The notes under the pieces: model-generated
What the model saw: the letters and a program-made list of their open reading frames with translations, nothing else
What the model was told of the DNA's origin: nothing
Databases searched by the model: none
Origin: Sulfuritalea sp.
Lineage (GTDB): Bacteria; Pseudomonadota; Gammaproteobacteria; Burkholderiales; Rhodocyclaceae
Direction: 5' to 3'
DNA length: 46,659 nt
Assembly: GCA_011526165.1 (NCBI GenBank)
Contig: WYAY01000204.1
Location: 1 to 46,659, forward strand
Shown here: positions 37,888 to 45,499 of the stretch, piece after piece
Layout: every line of letters starts with the position of its first letter
How positions within the stretch are numbered: the first letter of the stretch is position 1
Program-made: the position numbers and the translations under genes

Positions 37888-38691
37888 TCAGCGCCCCTTC
37901 CACTCCGGCATCGGCTGCTTGGCGATGAAGGCGTCGATGCCGCATTGCGCGTCCTCGGCCATCATGTTGCAGGCCATCGTTTCGGCCGCCAGCTGGTAGG
38001 CGGCATCCAGCCCCATTTCGATCTGGCGGTAGAAGGCCTGCTTGCCCATCGCCACCGCCGCCGGCGACTTGGCGAGGATCGAATCGGTCAGCTTCTTCAA
38101 CTCGGCATCCAATTGGTCTGCCGGCACGACGCGGTTCACCAGGCCGCGCGCCAGCGCCGTCTGCGCGTCCAGGAACTCTCCGGTCACCAGCATCTCGAAG
38201 GCCTGCTTGCGCGGCAGATTGCGCGCCAGCGGCACCGCCGGCGTGCTGCAGAACAGGCCAAGGTTCACGCCGGAGACGGCGAACTTGACCGTGTCCGCCG
38301 CCACCGCTAGGTCGCACATGGCGACCAGTTGGCAGCCGGCGGCCACCGCCATGCCGTGCACCCGGGCGATCACCGGCTGCGGCAGCCCGACCAGCTTCAT
38401 CATCATCTTTCCGCACTTCCTGAATAGCGCCTGCTGATAGGCCTTGTCCGGCTGGGCGCGCATTTCCTTCAGGTCGTGGCCGGCGCAGAAGGCCTTGCCG
38501 GCGCCGGCCAGCACCACGGCGCGCACCGACTTGTCCTGTGCGATGGCTTCGAGCGCCGCCGACAGTTCGTCGATCAGCCCGTCGGAGAGCGAGTTGAACT
38601 GGCTCGGACGGTTGAGCGTGAGCGTGGCCACGCCATGATCGTCGCTGCGCAGCAATAGGGCCTCGCTGGGGAATTGCATCACTGCACTCAT
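37888..38691 (-). CDS. Enoyl-CoA hydratase/isomerase family protein (ECHDC3-like)
   Basis: A 267-residue crotonase-fold protein. Oxyanion-hole segments are AFCAGHDLKEM near 68-78 and GMAVAAGCQLVAMCDLAVAA near 113-132. The segment where canonical hydratases place the catalytic glutamate reads VSGVNLGLFCSTPAVPLARN, the non-canonical form seen in the ECHDC3-like branch, so classic hydratase activity should not be assumed. It is 10 bases downstream of an acyl-CoA synthetase gene and presumably co-transcribed, acting on acyl-CoA thioesters. Confidence 0.88.
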   Translation of the reverse strand: MSAVMQFPSEALLLRSDDHGVATLTLNRPSQFNSLSDGLIDELSAALEAIAQDKSVRAVVLAGAGKAFCAGHDLKEMRAQPDKAYQQALFRKCGKMMMKLVGLPQPVIARVHGMAVAAGCQLVAMCDLAVAADTVKFAVSGVNLGLFCSTPAVPLARNLPRKQAFEMLVTGEFLDAQTALARGLVNRVVPADQLDAELKKLTDSILAKSPAAVAMGKQAFYRQIEMGLDAAYQLAAETMACNMMAEDAQCGIDAFIAKQPMPEWKGR

Positions 38692-38701
38692 TTCCTTCTC
38701 C

Positions 38702-40342
38702 TTAGTCGATGGCCTGCGTCGATTTTGCCTTCTCGCGCAGGACGAATTTCTGGATCTTGCCGGTGGAGGTCTTCGGCAGCGGGCCGAACACCACCTTCTT
38801 CGGCACCTTGAAGCGCGCCATGCGCTCGCGGCAGAAGGCGATGAACTCCTCTTCGGTCGCCTGGGCGCCCTCCTTCAGCTCGATGAAGGCGCAGGGCACC
38901 TCGCCCCATTTCGGATCGGGCGTGGCCACCACCGCCGCCGCCAGCACCGCGGCGTGGCGGTAGAGCACGTCCTCGACCTCCACCGAGGAGATGTTCTCCC
39001 CGCCCGAGATGATGACGTCCTTGGAACGGTCCTTGATCTTGACGTAGCCATCGGGGTGCATCACGGCGAGGTCGCCGGAATGGTACCAGCCGTCGCGGAA
39101 GGCCTCCTCGCTGGCCTTCGGGTTCTTCAGGTAGCCCTTCATGGTGATGTTGCCGCGGAACATGATCTCGCCCATGGTCTCGCCGTCGCGCGGCACCGGC
39201 AGCATGGTCTCCGGGTCCATCACCGTGACGCCCTCCTGCAGGTGGTAGCGCACGCCCTGGCGGCCGTTCAGGCGCACCTGCTCCTCCAGCGGCAACGCGC
39301 TCCACTCGGGGTGCTTGGCGCAGACCGCGGCCGGACCGTAGGTTTCGGTCAGGCCGTAGACGTGGGTGATGTCGAAGCCGATGCGGTTCATGCCCTCGAT
39401 CATCGAGGCCGGCGGCGGCGCCGCCGCCACCAGGGCACTGACTTTGTGCGTGATGCCCTCGCGCCACTCCGCCGGCGCGTTGATGAGCATGGAGTGCACG
39501 ATCGGCGCGCCGCAGTAGTGGGTCACCTTGTGCGCGCGGATTGCATCGAGGATGGCCTTCGCCTCGACGCGGCGCAGGCAGACATTGGTGCCGGCGTTGG
39601 CCGCCATGGTCCACGGGAAGCACCAGCCGTTGCAATGGAACATCGGCAGCGTCCAGAGATAGACCGCGTGCGGCGGCATGCCCCAGGAGACGATGTTCGA
39701 GGTGGCATTGAGATAGGCGCCACGGTGGTGGTAGACCACGCCTTTCGGGTTGCCGGTGGTACCCGAGGTGTAGTTGAGCGAGATGGCGTCCCACTCGTCG
39801 GCCGGCCCCTGCCAGGGGAATTGCGGGTCGCCGCCGGCGAGGAAGGCTTCGTATTCGACGCTGCCGAGGCGCTCGCCCGGCCCGCTGTATTCGGGATCGT
39901 CCACGTCGATCAGCAGCATGTCGCGCCCGGCCTGCGCCAGCGCCTTCGAAACCGTCGGCGAAAACTCGCGATCGGTGATCAGCGCCCTGGCCTCGCCGTG
40001 CCCAAGCATGAAGGCGATGGCCTCGGCGTCCAGGCGGGTGTTCAGGGTGTTGAGCACGGCACCGGCCATCGGCACGCCGAAGTGGCATTCCAGCATTTCC
40101 GGCGTGTTGGAGAGCATCGCCGCGACAGTATCGTTCCTGCCAATGCCGTGCGCCGCCAGGGCGGACGCCAGGCGTCGGCTGCGGTCGTAGGTCTCGGCCC
40201 AGGTGAAGCGGCGGGCGCCGTGGATGACGGCAGTGCGCTGCGGATAGACCGTCGCCGTCCGTTCGATGAACGAGAGCGGCGACAGCGGCGCATAGTTGGC
40301 CGCGTTCTTGTCGAGGCCGATCGTATAGGGGTTTGCCGACAT
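38702..40342 (-). CDS. Acyl-CoA synthetase (AMP-forming), medium-chain/DmdB-like
   Basis: A 546-residue ANL ligase that makes an acyl-CoA from a carboxylic acid, ATP and CoA. The P-loop-like motif is YTSGTTGNPKGVVYHHRG. The adenylate-binding THVYGLTETYG, the hinge DRSKDVIISGGENISS and the catalytic lysine in PKTSTGKIQKFVLR are all present. The branch (length, LPMFHCNGWCFPW) is that of DmdB/AlkK-type synthetases for medium-chain or methylmercapto acids; the substrate is not certain. It is upstream of the enoyl-CoA hydratase-like gene. Confidence 0.9.
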   Translation of the reverse strand: MSANPYTIGLDKNAANYAPLSPLSFIERTATVYPQRTAVIHGARRFTWAETYDRSRRLASALAAHGIGRNDTVAAMLSNTPEMLECHFGVPMAGAVLNTLNTRLDAEAIAFMLGHGEARALITDREFSPTVSKALAQAGRDMLLIDVDDPEYSGPGERLGSVEYEAFLAGGDPQFPWQGPADEWDAISLNYTSGTTGNPKGVVYHHRGAYLNATSNIVSWGMPPHAVYLWTLPMFHCNGWCFPWTMAANAGTNVCLRRVEAKAILDAIRAHKVTHYCGAPIVHSMLINAPAEWREGITHKVSALVAAAPPPASMIEGMNRIGFDITHVYGLTETYGPAAVCAKHPEWSALPLEEQVRLNGRQGVRYHLQEGVTVMDPETMLPVPRDGETMGEIMFRGNITMKGYLKNPKASEEAFRDGWYHSGDLAVMHPDGYVKIKDRSKDVIISGGENISSVEVEDVLYRHAAVLAAAVVATPDPKWGEVPCAFIELKEGAQATEEEFIAFCRERMARFKVPKKVVFGPLPKTSTGKIQKFVLREKAKSTQAID

Positions 40343-40383
40343 GGGTTCTCTCGCAGCTTGCCGGCTGCCGCCCAGGCGGCGGT

Positions 40384-40989
40384 TCAGCCCTTGCAGCGTT
40401 GGGCGATATTCAAGCCTGCCGCGGAGGCCCGGTCAAGCCCGCCGAGCCAGTCGTGCAGTTCGGCGGCGAACGCCTCGACCGCCGCCGATAGCGCTGCCGC
40501 GCCGCCGGCCGCATCGGCGCTGTCCGCCGGCCGCGACAGGCTGAAGCTGCGCCGCGCCAGTATTTCTCCGCCGCTCGGCGCAATCAGTTGCGCGCGCGCC
40601 TCGATCAAGGCGCGGCTGGACTTGGCCGACGCGAAGGCCTGGACGAATTCGTCGAGATCGACCCGCAGGCGGCAGGCGCCGCCCGCCTCGCCCGAGAGCA
40701 TGCGCTTGCGCAGGCCGTAGCCGACCAGTTCGGCCGGCGGCGCCACCCAGCGGCTCTCGGCATAGCTCTGCCGGCGCTGGTTGGCGGCATACAGCAGGCG
40801 GTACTGCATGGCCGAGGAATCCAGCCAGGAGACGGCGAAGACGTCGATGCCGCGCAGGGCGGCGACGATGCGGTTGTTGGGCGCCGGCTGCACCGCGCCG
40901 AGATCGTACTGGGCGACATTCGACACCGACTTGGCTCCGCCGCCGCAGGCGGCCAGCAGCACGGCGGCAAGCATCCAGGCTTTCTTCAT
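40384..40989 (-). CDS. ABC-type transport auxiliary lipoprotein (PqiC/MlaD-associated)
   Basis: A 201-residue lipoprotein. The signal peptide MKKAWMLAAVLLAAC ends in the lipobox LAAC (Cys15), followed by GGG, so outer-membrane sorting is possible. The mature domain matches the ABC_trans_aux/PqiC type (IVAALRGIDVFAVSWLDSSA, YAANQRRQSYAESRW). It follows the MlaD-like gene by 7 bases. Its role is presumably to anchor the MCE-protein transport path at the outer membrane. Confidence 0.85.
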   Translation of the reverse strand: MKKAWMLAAVLLAACGGGAKSVSNVAQYDLGAVQPAPNNRIVAALRGIDVFAVSWLDSSAMQYRLLYAANQRRQSYAESRWVAPPAELVGYGLRKRMLSGEAGGACRLRVDLDEFVQAFASAKSSRALIEARAQLIAPSGGEILARRSFSLSRPADSADAAGGAAALSAAVEAFAAELHDWLGGLDRASAAGLNIAQRCKG

Positions 40990-40996
40990 GACATCC

Positions 40997-41914
40997 TCAT
41001 GGGTTGGCGAAGCCCGCCTCGCCCGGGCCCGGGCGGCGCGCCTCGCGGCCGAATACCAGCATGTTGGGGGAGTCCTCGATCTGGTCGAGCAGGCGCGACA
41101 TCTGGCGCGAATTGACGGCCAGTTCCTGCAGCAGGGTGTTCAGCCGCGGCAGCGTGGTCTGGGTGATCTCGCCGCCCGACTCGCCGAGCAGCGTGTCGAG
41201 CTTCTTCGCCACGCCCTGCAGGTTGGCGATCAGCGGCGCCGCCTCGCCGCTGGCCTTGTCCATGTTGGCCAGGGTGGACTTGAGCCGTTTCAGGTTCTCG
41301 TCGTTCAGCGCCTCCCGCAGGGAAGCCATGAGCGGCGGCAGATCCTTCATGCTGCCCGAGAGCCCGGCCGTCGCCGTCTCGACGTTGGCCAGGGTCTGGC
41401 CGATGCGCTTGACGTTCTGGTCGGAGAGCAGCGCCGTGGTGCGCTCGGCGACCTGGCGCATCTGGGTCATCAGTTCGGCAGCGTTCTCGCCGAGGGTGTC
41501 CATGAAGCCCGGCTGCAAGGCGATGCGCGGCGGCTCGCCGTCCGCGGCCGCCAGCGGCTCGGGATTCTCGCCCTTGTCTTCCAGCAGGATGGACGCCAGG
41601 CCGGTGACGCCCTGGTAATTCAGCCGCGCCGTGGTGCCCTTGGTCACCGGCAGGTCGGACGCGATGCTGATGGTGATGAGGATGTTGCGCGGGTTGTTCG
41701 GGTCGAGTTCGATGTCCTGCACCTTGCCGGCGCGGATGCCGCGGAAGCGCACCTGCGCCTGGGTGTTCAGGCCCGAGACATTGCCTTTGCTGACGAGGAT
41801 GTACTCACTGGTGGCTTCGCGCTTGCCCGAGAACCAGAAGACGGCCAGCGCGCAGGCCAGCCCGAGCAGCAGCGTGAAGACACCGGCGGCGAGTGCGTGA
41901 GCCCGGCTTTCCAT
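40997..41914 (-). CDS. MlaD-like MCE-domain protein
   Basis: A 305-residue inner-membrane-anchored periplasmic protein. One N-terminal helix (about 8-29) and an MCE domain at about 40-115 (VSGLNTQAQVRFRGIRAGKV, then VTKGTTARLNYQGVTGLASI). The long helical C-terminus (ANMDKASGEAAPLIANLQGV) is of the type that forms tunnels in MCE hexamers. It carries lipids between inner and outer membrane with the ATPase and permease encoded upstream (2-base gap). Confidence 0.92.
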   Translation of the reverse strand: MESRAHALAAGVFTLLLGLACALAVFWFSGKREATSEYILVSKGNVSGLNTQAQVRFRGIRAGKVQDIELDPNNPRNILITISIASDLPVTKGTTARLNYQGVTGLASILLEDKGENPEPLAAADGEPPRIALQPGFMDTLGENAAELMTQMRQVAERTTALLSDQNVKRIGQTLANVETATAGLSGSMKDLPPLMASLREALNDENLKRLKSTLANMDKASGEAAPLIANLQGVAKKLDTLLGESGGEITQTTLPRLNTLLQELAVNSRQMSRLLDQIEDSPNMLVFGREARRPGPGEAGFANP

Positions 41915-41916
41915 AT

Positions 41917-42699
41917 TCAGACGGTTCCCTCAGATATCCTGCTCTGCAGCGCTCGCTGCGCGCGGTCGCAGCAGAAGAAATTGCGGATGAACGGGTGATC
42001 GACTTTCGTGATCTCGTCGATCGTGCCCAGCGCGAGTATACGCTGTTCGGCCAGCACCGCAACGCGGGTAGCCATGCCGGCCAGGGTGTCGAGGTCGTGC
42101 GTCACCAGCACCACGGTCAGCCCCAGCTGCTTGTGCAGGCTGTTGATCAGCTTGACGAAGGATTCGCTGCGGTCCGGGTCGAGTCCGGCGGTGGGTTCGT
42201 CGAGCAGCAGCAGTTCGGGCTCCAGCGACAGGGCGCGCGCCAGGGCAACACGCTTGATCATGCCGCCGGAGAGCTCGGAGGGCATCAGCCAGGCATGGCG
42301 CGGCAGCAGTTCCACCATCGAGAGCTTGAGCATCACCAGATCGTGGATCAGCGCCTCGTCCACGACGCCCAGCTCGCGCAGCGGGAAGGCAATGTTCTGG
42401 AACACCGTAAAGGCGGAATACAGCGCGCCGTACTGGAACAGCATGCCGAAACGGCGGCGCAGATTGCGCTCCTGTACCGGATCGCCGGTGAACAGCGGCT
42501 CGCCGAAGAGGCGGATCTGGCCCTGGGTCGGATGCAGCAGGCCGATCATCTGCCGCAACAGCGTCGTCTTGCCGCTGCCCGAGCCGCCCACCAGCGCCAT
42601 CACCTCGCCCTTCTCGATGGCGAGGTTGAGATCGCGGTGCACCCAGTGCTCGCCGAAGCGGGTGGACAGGTGTTCGACCTGTATGACCGGTTCGCTCAT
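41917..42699 (-). CDS. Mla-type ABC transporter ATP-binding protein
   Basis: A 260-residue ABC ATPase. Walker A GGSGSGKTT at about 39-47, signature LSGGMIKRVALARAL, Walker B LLLLDEPTAGLD and switch THDLD. The ATG at 42697-42699 (MSEPVIQVEH) overlaps the permease stop by 4 bases. It closely resembles MlaF, driving lipid transport with the STAS-MlaE-like permease and the MCE protein. The frame is also open across the permease gene, but that is only a shadow frame and not a fusion. Confidence 0.93.
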   Translation of the reverse strand: MSEPVIQVEHLSTRFGEHWVHRDLNLAIEKGEVMALVGGSGSGKTTLLRQMIGLLHPTQGQIRLFGEPLFTGDPVQERNLRRRFGMLFQYGALYSAFTVFQNIAFPLRELGVVDEALIHDLVMLKLSMVELLPRHAWLMPSELSGGMIKRVALARALSLEPELLLLDEPTAGLDPDRSESFVKLINSLHKQLGLTVVLVTHDLDTLAGMATRVAVLAEQRILALGTIDEITKVDHPFIRNFFCCDRAQRALQSRISEGTV

Positions 42700-43820
42700 A
42701 TCGGCATCCCGATGTTGCGCGTGGCAATGGCGAACACCGCATCGACCAGGATGACGACGGTGATCGCCGACACCACCGAGGCGGTGGTGTTCGAGGACAG
42801 GCTTTCCGTGTTCGGCCTCACGCGCAGGCCGAAGTGGCAGGCCACCAGGGCCACCATGACGCCGAAGCAAACGCCCTTGGTCAGCGCAATGTAGAGATTG
42901 GCCACCGGCACCACCTTGGGCAGGGTATCGATGAAGAAGCCGTAGGAGATGTCGAGCTGGAACTGTGCCGAGACCATGCCGCCCATGAGGGCGATGGCGC
43001 TGGTCCACAGCACCAGCAGCGGCATCGCCAGCGCTAGGGCGGCGACCTTCGGGAAGACCAGGCGCAGGCTGCGCGAGACGCCCATCGTCGCCAGCGCGTC
43101 GATCTCCTCGGTGACGCGCATCACGCCGAGCTGCGCCGTCATGGCCGAGCCGGAACGCCCTGCCACCAGCACCGCCACCAGCACCGGGCCCAGTTCCCGG
43201 ACGATGCCCATGCCGAGGATGTTCACGATGAAGATGTCGGCGCCGAAGTTCTTCAGCTGCAGGGCGGACAGGTAGGACAGCACGATGCCGATGAGGAAGC
43301 CGACCAGGGCGGTGACCGGCATGGCGCGCACGCCGCTCTTGTACAGGTTGGCCGAGGTCTCGCGCCAGGGGCCCTCGCGCGGATGGCGCGCGACATGGAA
43401 GATGTCCAGCATGAGCTGGCCGATCAGTGCGGTGAAATCCACCAGATGGCGCCACAGGCGCAGGGTGAGGCTGCCGACCGTGGCGACCCACTCGTAGGGC
43501 TTGGCCGGCTCCGGCCCGGCTTCCTTCAGCTTGCTGGCGGCATAGAGCCGGGCGAACACCGGCTCCAGATCGTCGCGCGTGGCAAGGTGCTCGGGGAAAC
43601 GGTGGTTCCAGGCGCGCCACAGCAGCATGGCGCCGACGGAATCGAGCGAGACGATGCCGCGCAGGTCCCAGCCGAGGCCGGCATCGCGGGCATGGGCGGA
43701 CAGCTCGGCATCGAGGGCCGCATAGCGCGGCGACAGCGCCATCAGGCGCCATTCGCCCGCCAGACGCAGCCAGCGCCGGCCTTCGGCATCCGTTTCGAGT
43801 ACCAGGCTTGCGCCGTTCAC
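42696..43820 (-). CDS. MlaE-type permease with an N-terminal STAS-like domain
   Basis: A 374-residue inner-membrane permease. The N-terminal about 100 residues (RRWLRLAGEWRLMALSPRY, VSLDSVGAMLLWRAW) look like a STAS domain. The rest is the MlaE domain (PVTALVGFLIGIVLSYLSAL, then GRSGSAMTAQLGVMRVTEEI). In E. coli these functions are split between MlaB and MlaE; here they are one chain. GTG at 43818-43820 is the start with GAGGGGGCGGA upstream. It is the first gene of a four-gene transporter operon (permease, ATPase, MCE protein, lipoprotein), 62 bases after ppx. Confidence 0.9.
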   Translation of the reverse strand: MNGASLVLETDAEGRRWLRLAGEWRLMALSPRYAALDAELSAHARDAGLGWDLRGIVSLDSVGAMLLWRAWNHRFPEHLATRDDLEPVFARLYAASKLKEAGPEPAKPYEWVATVGSLTLRLWRHLVDFTALIGQLMLDIFHVARHPREGPWRETSANLYKSGVRAMPVTALVGFLIGIVLSYLSALQLKNFGADIFIVNILGMGIVRELGPVLVAVLVAGRSGSAMTAQLGVMRVTEEIDALATMGVSRSLRLVFPKVAALALAMPLLVLWTSAIALMGGMVSAQFQLDISYGFFIDTLPKVVPVANLYIALTKGVCFGVMVALVACHFGLRVRPNTESLSSNTTASVVSAITVVILVDAVFAIATRNIGMPI

Positions 43821-43882
43821 TCCGCCCCCTCGTTATATTTCTTGAGCCGGCCGGCCGCGGCGGCGGCCGGCATGACGCCGCA

Positions 43883-45388
43883 TTATGCCGCAGCCTGCGA
43901 TTTGCCGCTTCTCGGCTTGATCCTGAAGTCCATGCCCAGGGCCGCCCACTGCCGGCCCTCCTCCTCCAGCGCCGCGGCCGTCAGCGGCGAGACTGCCAGC
44001 CAGTGCGGATCGACGCCGAGGGTGAAGCCCCGCTCATTGCGTTTCACGCCGATGGACGGGAACGGCGCATCGTCTCGCGTGCGGTGCAGGATGACGGCCA
44101 GGCGCAGGCTGAAGATCAGCAGCCAGTCGGCGCTGTCGGGGACGATCTCCTGCACCCGCTCCAGCTTGCCGCGGTGGGCCAGCACGACGCGCGACAGGCG
44201 CGCCTGGTCCATTTTCGAGAAGCCCGGCATGTCGGCGTTGGCGAGGATGTAGGCGCTGTGCTTGTGGTAGCTGGAATGCGCCACCGAAATGCCGATTTCG
44301 TGCATCAGGGCCGCCCAGCCGAGCACCTGCCCGTCGGGCTGCTCCTCGGCAACCGCCTCAGGCAGCAACTGCAGCAGGAAGCCGCGCGCGGTGGCCGCCA
44401 CGCGCGCCGCCTGGCTGGCGTCGACCTGGTAGCGGCGCATGAACTGCTGCACCGTGGCGTTGCGCAAGTCCTGGTGGTGATAGCGGCCAAGCAGATCGTA
44501 GAGCACGCCAAGTCGCAGCGCCCCGTCCGAAAAGGTCATGCGCTCGAGGCCGAACTCCTTGAACACCGCCAGCATGATGGCCAGCCCGCCCGGCAATACC
44601 GGGATGCGGTCGGGCCGCAGGCCCTGCAAAGTCAGTTTCCCCAGGTCGCCGGCATGCAGCAGCAAACTGCGCAGGCGCTCCAGGCCGTCGCGCGTGATGC
44701 CCGTCTCCGACAGGCCGTTCATCTCGAGAATGTCCGCCAGCGCCTTGGCGGTGCCGGAAGAGCCGACCGCCTCCTCCCAGCCGGTCTTCTTGTACTGCCG
44801 CACGATGGCCTGCAGCTCCTTGCGCGCCGCCAGCTCGGCCGCCTTCATGCCGGATTTCTCGATGCGGCCGCGCGGGAAATACTGCAGGCTGAAGCCGACA
44901 CAGCCCATGTAGAGCGATTCCAGCTCGAGCGGCTCGATGCTGCGGCCGATGATGAATTCCGTCGAGCCGCCGCCGATGTCCACCACCAACTGCTGGGTGC
45001 GCGGATTGGGCAGGGTGTGGGCGACGCCCAAATAGATCAGGCGCGCCTCCTCGCGGCCGGCAATGATCTCGATGGGGAAGCCCAGCGCCGCCTCGGCCTG
45101 GGCGAGGAACTGCGGCGCGTTCTTCGCCACGCGCAGGGCGTTGGTCGCCACCGCCCGCACCGCGCCGGCGTCGAAGCCGCGCAGCCGCTCGCCGAAGCGG
45201 GCCAGCGCCTCCAGCGCGCGCAGCTGCGAGGGACCGTCGAGGATCTTCTGGGTCGTCAGGCCGGCCGCCAGGCGCACCGGCTCCTTGAGGGAGTCGAGCG
45301 GATAGATCTGGTCGTCCACCACCCGTCCGACCTGCAGGCGGAAGCTGTTGGAGCCCAGATCGACGGCGGCGACGAGTTCATAGCCCAT
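43883..45388 (-). CDS. ppx: Exopolyphosphatase (Ppx/GppA family)
   Basis: A 501-residue Ppx/GppA phosphatase. The N-terminal ASKHA ATPase-like motif VAAVDLGSNSFRLQVGRV and the second phosphate-binding motif VVDIGGGSTEFIIG are seen, along with an HD-like C-terminal domain (LMHEIGISVAHSSYHKHSAY). It hydrolyses polyphosphate or pppGpp; full length and the adjacent ppk favour polyphosphate. Residues around 246-254 (GDLGKLTLQ) are encoded by the divergent copy 8 of the dispersed repeat. It is divergent from ppk across 111 bases. Confidence 0.92.
   Translation of the reverse strand: MGYELVAAVDLGSNSFRLQVGRVVDDQIYPLDSLKEPVRLAAGLTTQKILDGPSQLRALEALARFGERLRGFDAGAVRAVATNALRVAKNAPQFLAQAEAALGFPIEIIAGREEARLIYLGVAHTLPNPRTQQLVVDIGGGSTEFIIGRSIEPLELESLYMGCVGFSLQYFPRGRIEKSGMKAAELAARKELQAIVRQYKKTGWEEAVGSSGTAKALADILEMNGLSETGITRDGLERLRSLLLHAGDLGKLTLQGLRPDRIPVLPGGLAIMLAVFKEFGLERMTFSDGALRLGVLYDLLGRYHHQDLRNATVQQFMRRYQVDASQAARVAATARGFLLQLLPEAVAEEQPDGQVLGWAALMHEIGISVAHSSYHKHSAYILANADMPGFSKMDQARLSRVVLAHRGKLERVQEIVPDSADWLLIFSLRLAVILHRTRDDAPFPSIGVKRNERGFTLGVDPHWLAVSPLTAAALEEEGRQWAALGMDFRIKPRSGKSQAAA
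44628..44652 (+). repeat. Dispersed 25-bp repeat, degenerate copy 8 (inside ppx)
   Basis: AAAGTCAGT followed by TTCCCCAGGTCGCCGG, 20 of 25 bases matching the consensus. Same orientation as all others, and read in the same antisense frame (GDLGKLTL). Confidence 0.4.
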
Positions 45389-45421
45389 GGCGCGGATTTT
45401 AACAGCCGCGACGGGCGCACC

Positions 45422-45440
45422 CTGTCATCCGGCTGTCACA
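45422..45440 (+). promoter_or_regulatory. Pho-box-like direct repeat upstream of ppk
   Basis: CTGTCAT (45422-45428) and CTGTCAC (45433-45439) recur at an 11-base period, as in PhoB binding sites. The spacer is CCGG rather than A/T-rich. A weaker GTCCGTCATAAACTGG follows. ppk is a known Pho-regulon member in other proteobacteria, so phosphate-starvation control of ppk (and possibly ppx) is a reasonable inference. Confidence 0.65.
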
Positions 45441-45499
45441 TGTCCGTCATAAACTGGGCAGCTTGAACATATTAGGATTTCCTGATTCAATTGGAACCA

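Noticed and set aside
39425..39449. A reverse-oriented match to the dispersed repeat in the acyl-CoA synthetase gene
   Set aside because: About 19 of 25 bases match, but the reading frame differs from every accepted copy and the encoded KVSALVAAAPP is normal for this enzyme family.
41917..43752. A single 611-codon frame suggesting a fused permease-ATPase
   Set aside because: The upstream half is an out-of-frame shadow of the permease. The ATPase has its own ATG at 42699 overlapping the permease stop by 4 bases.
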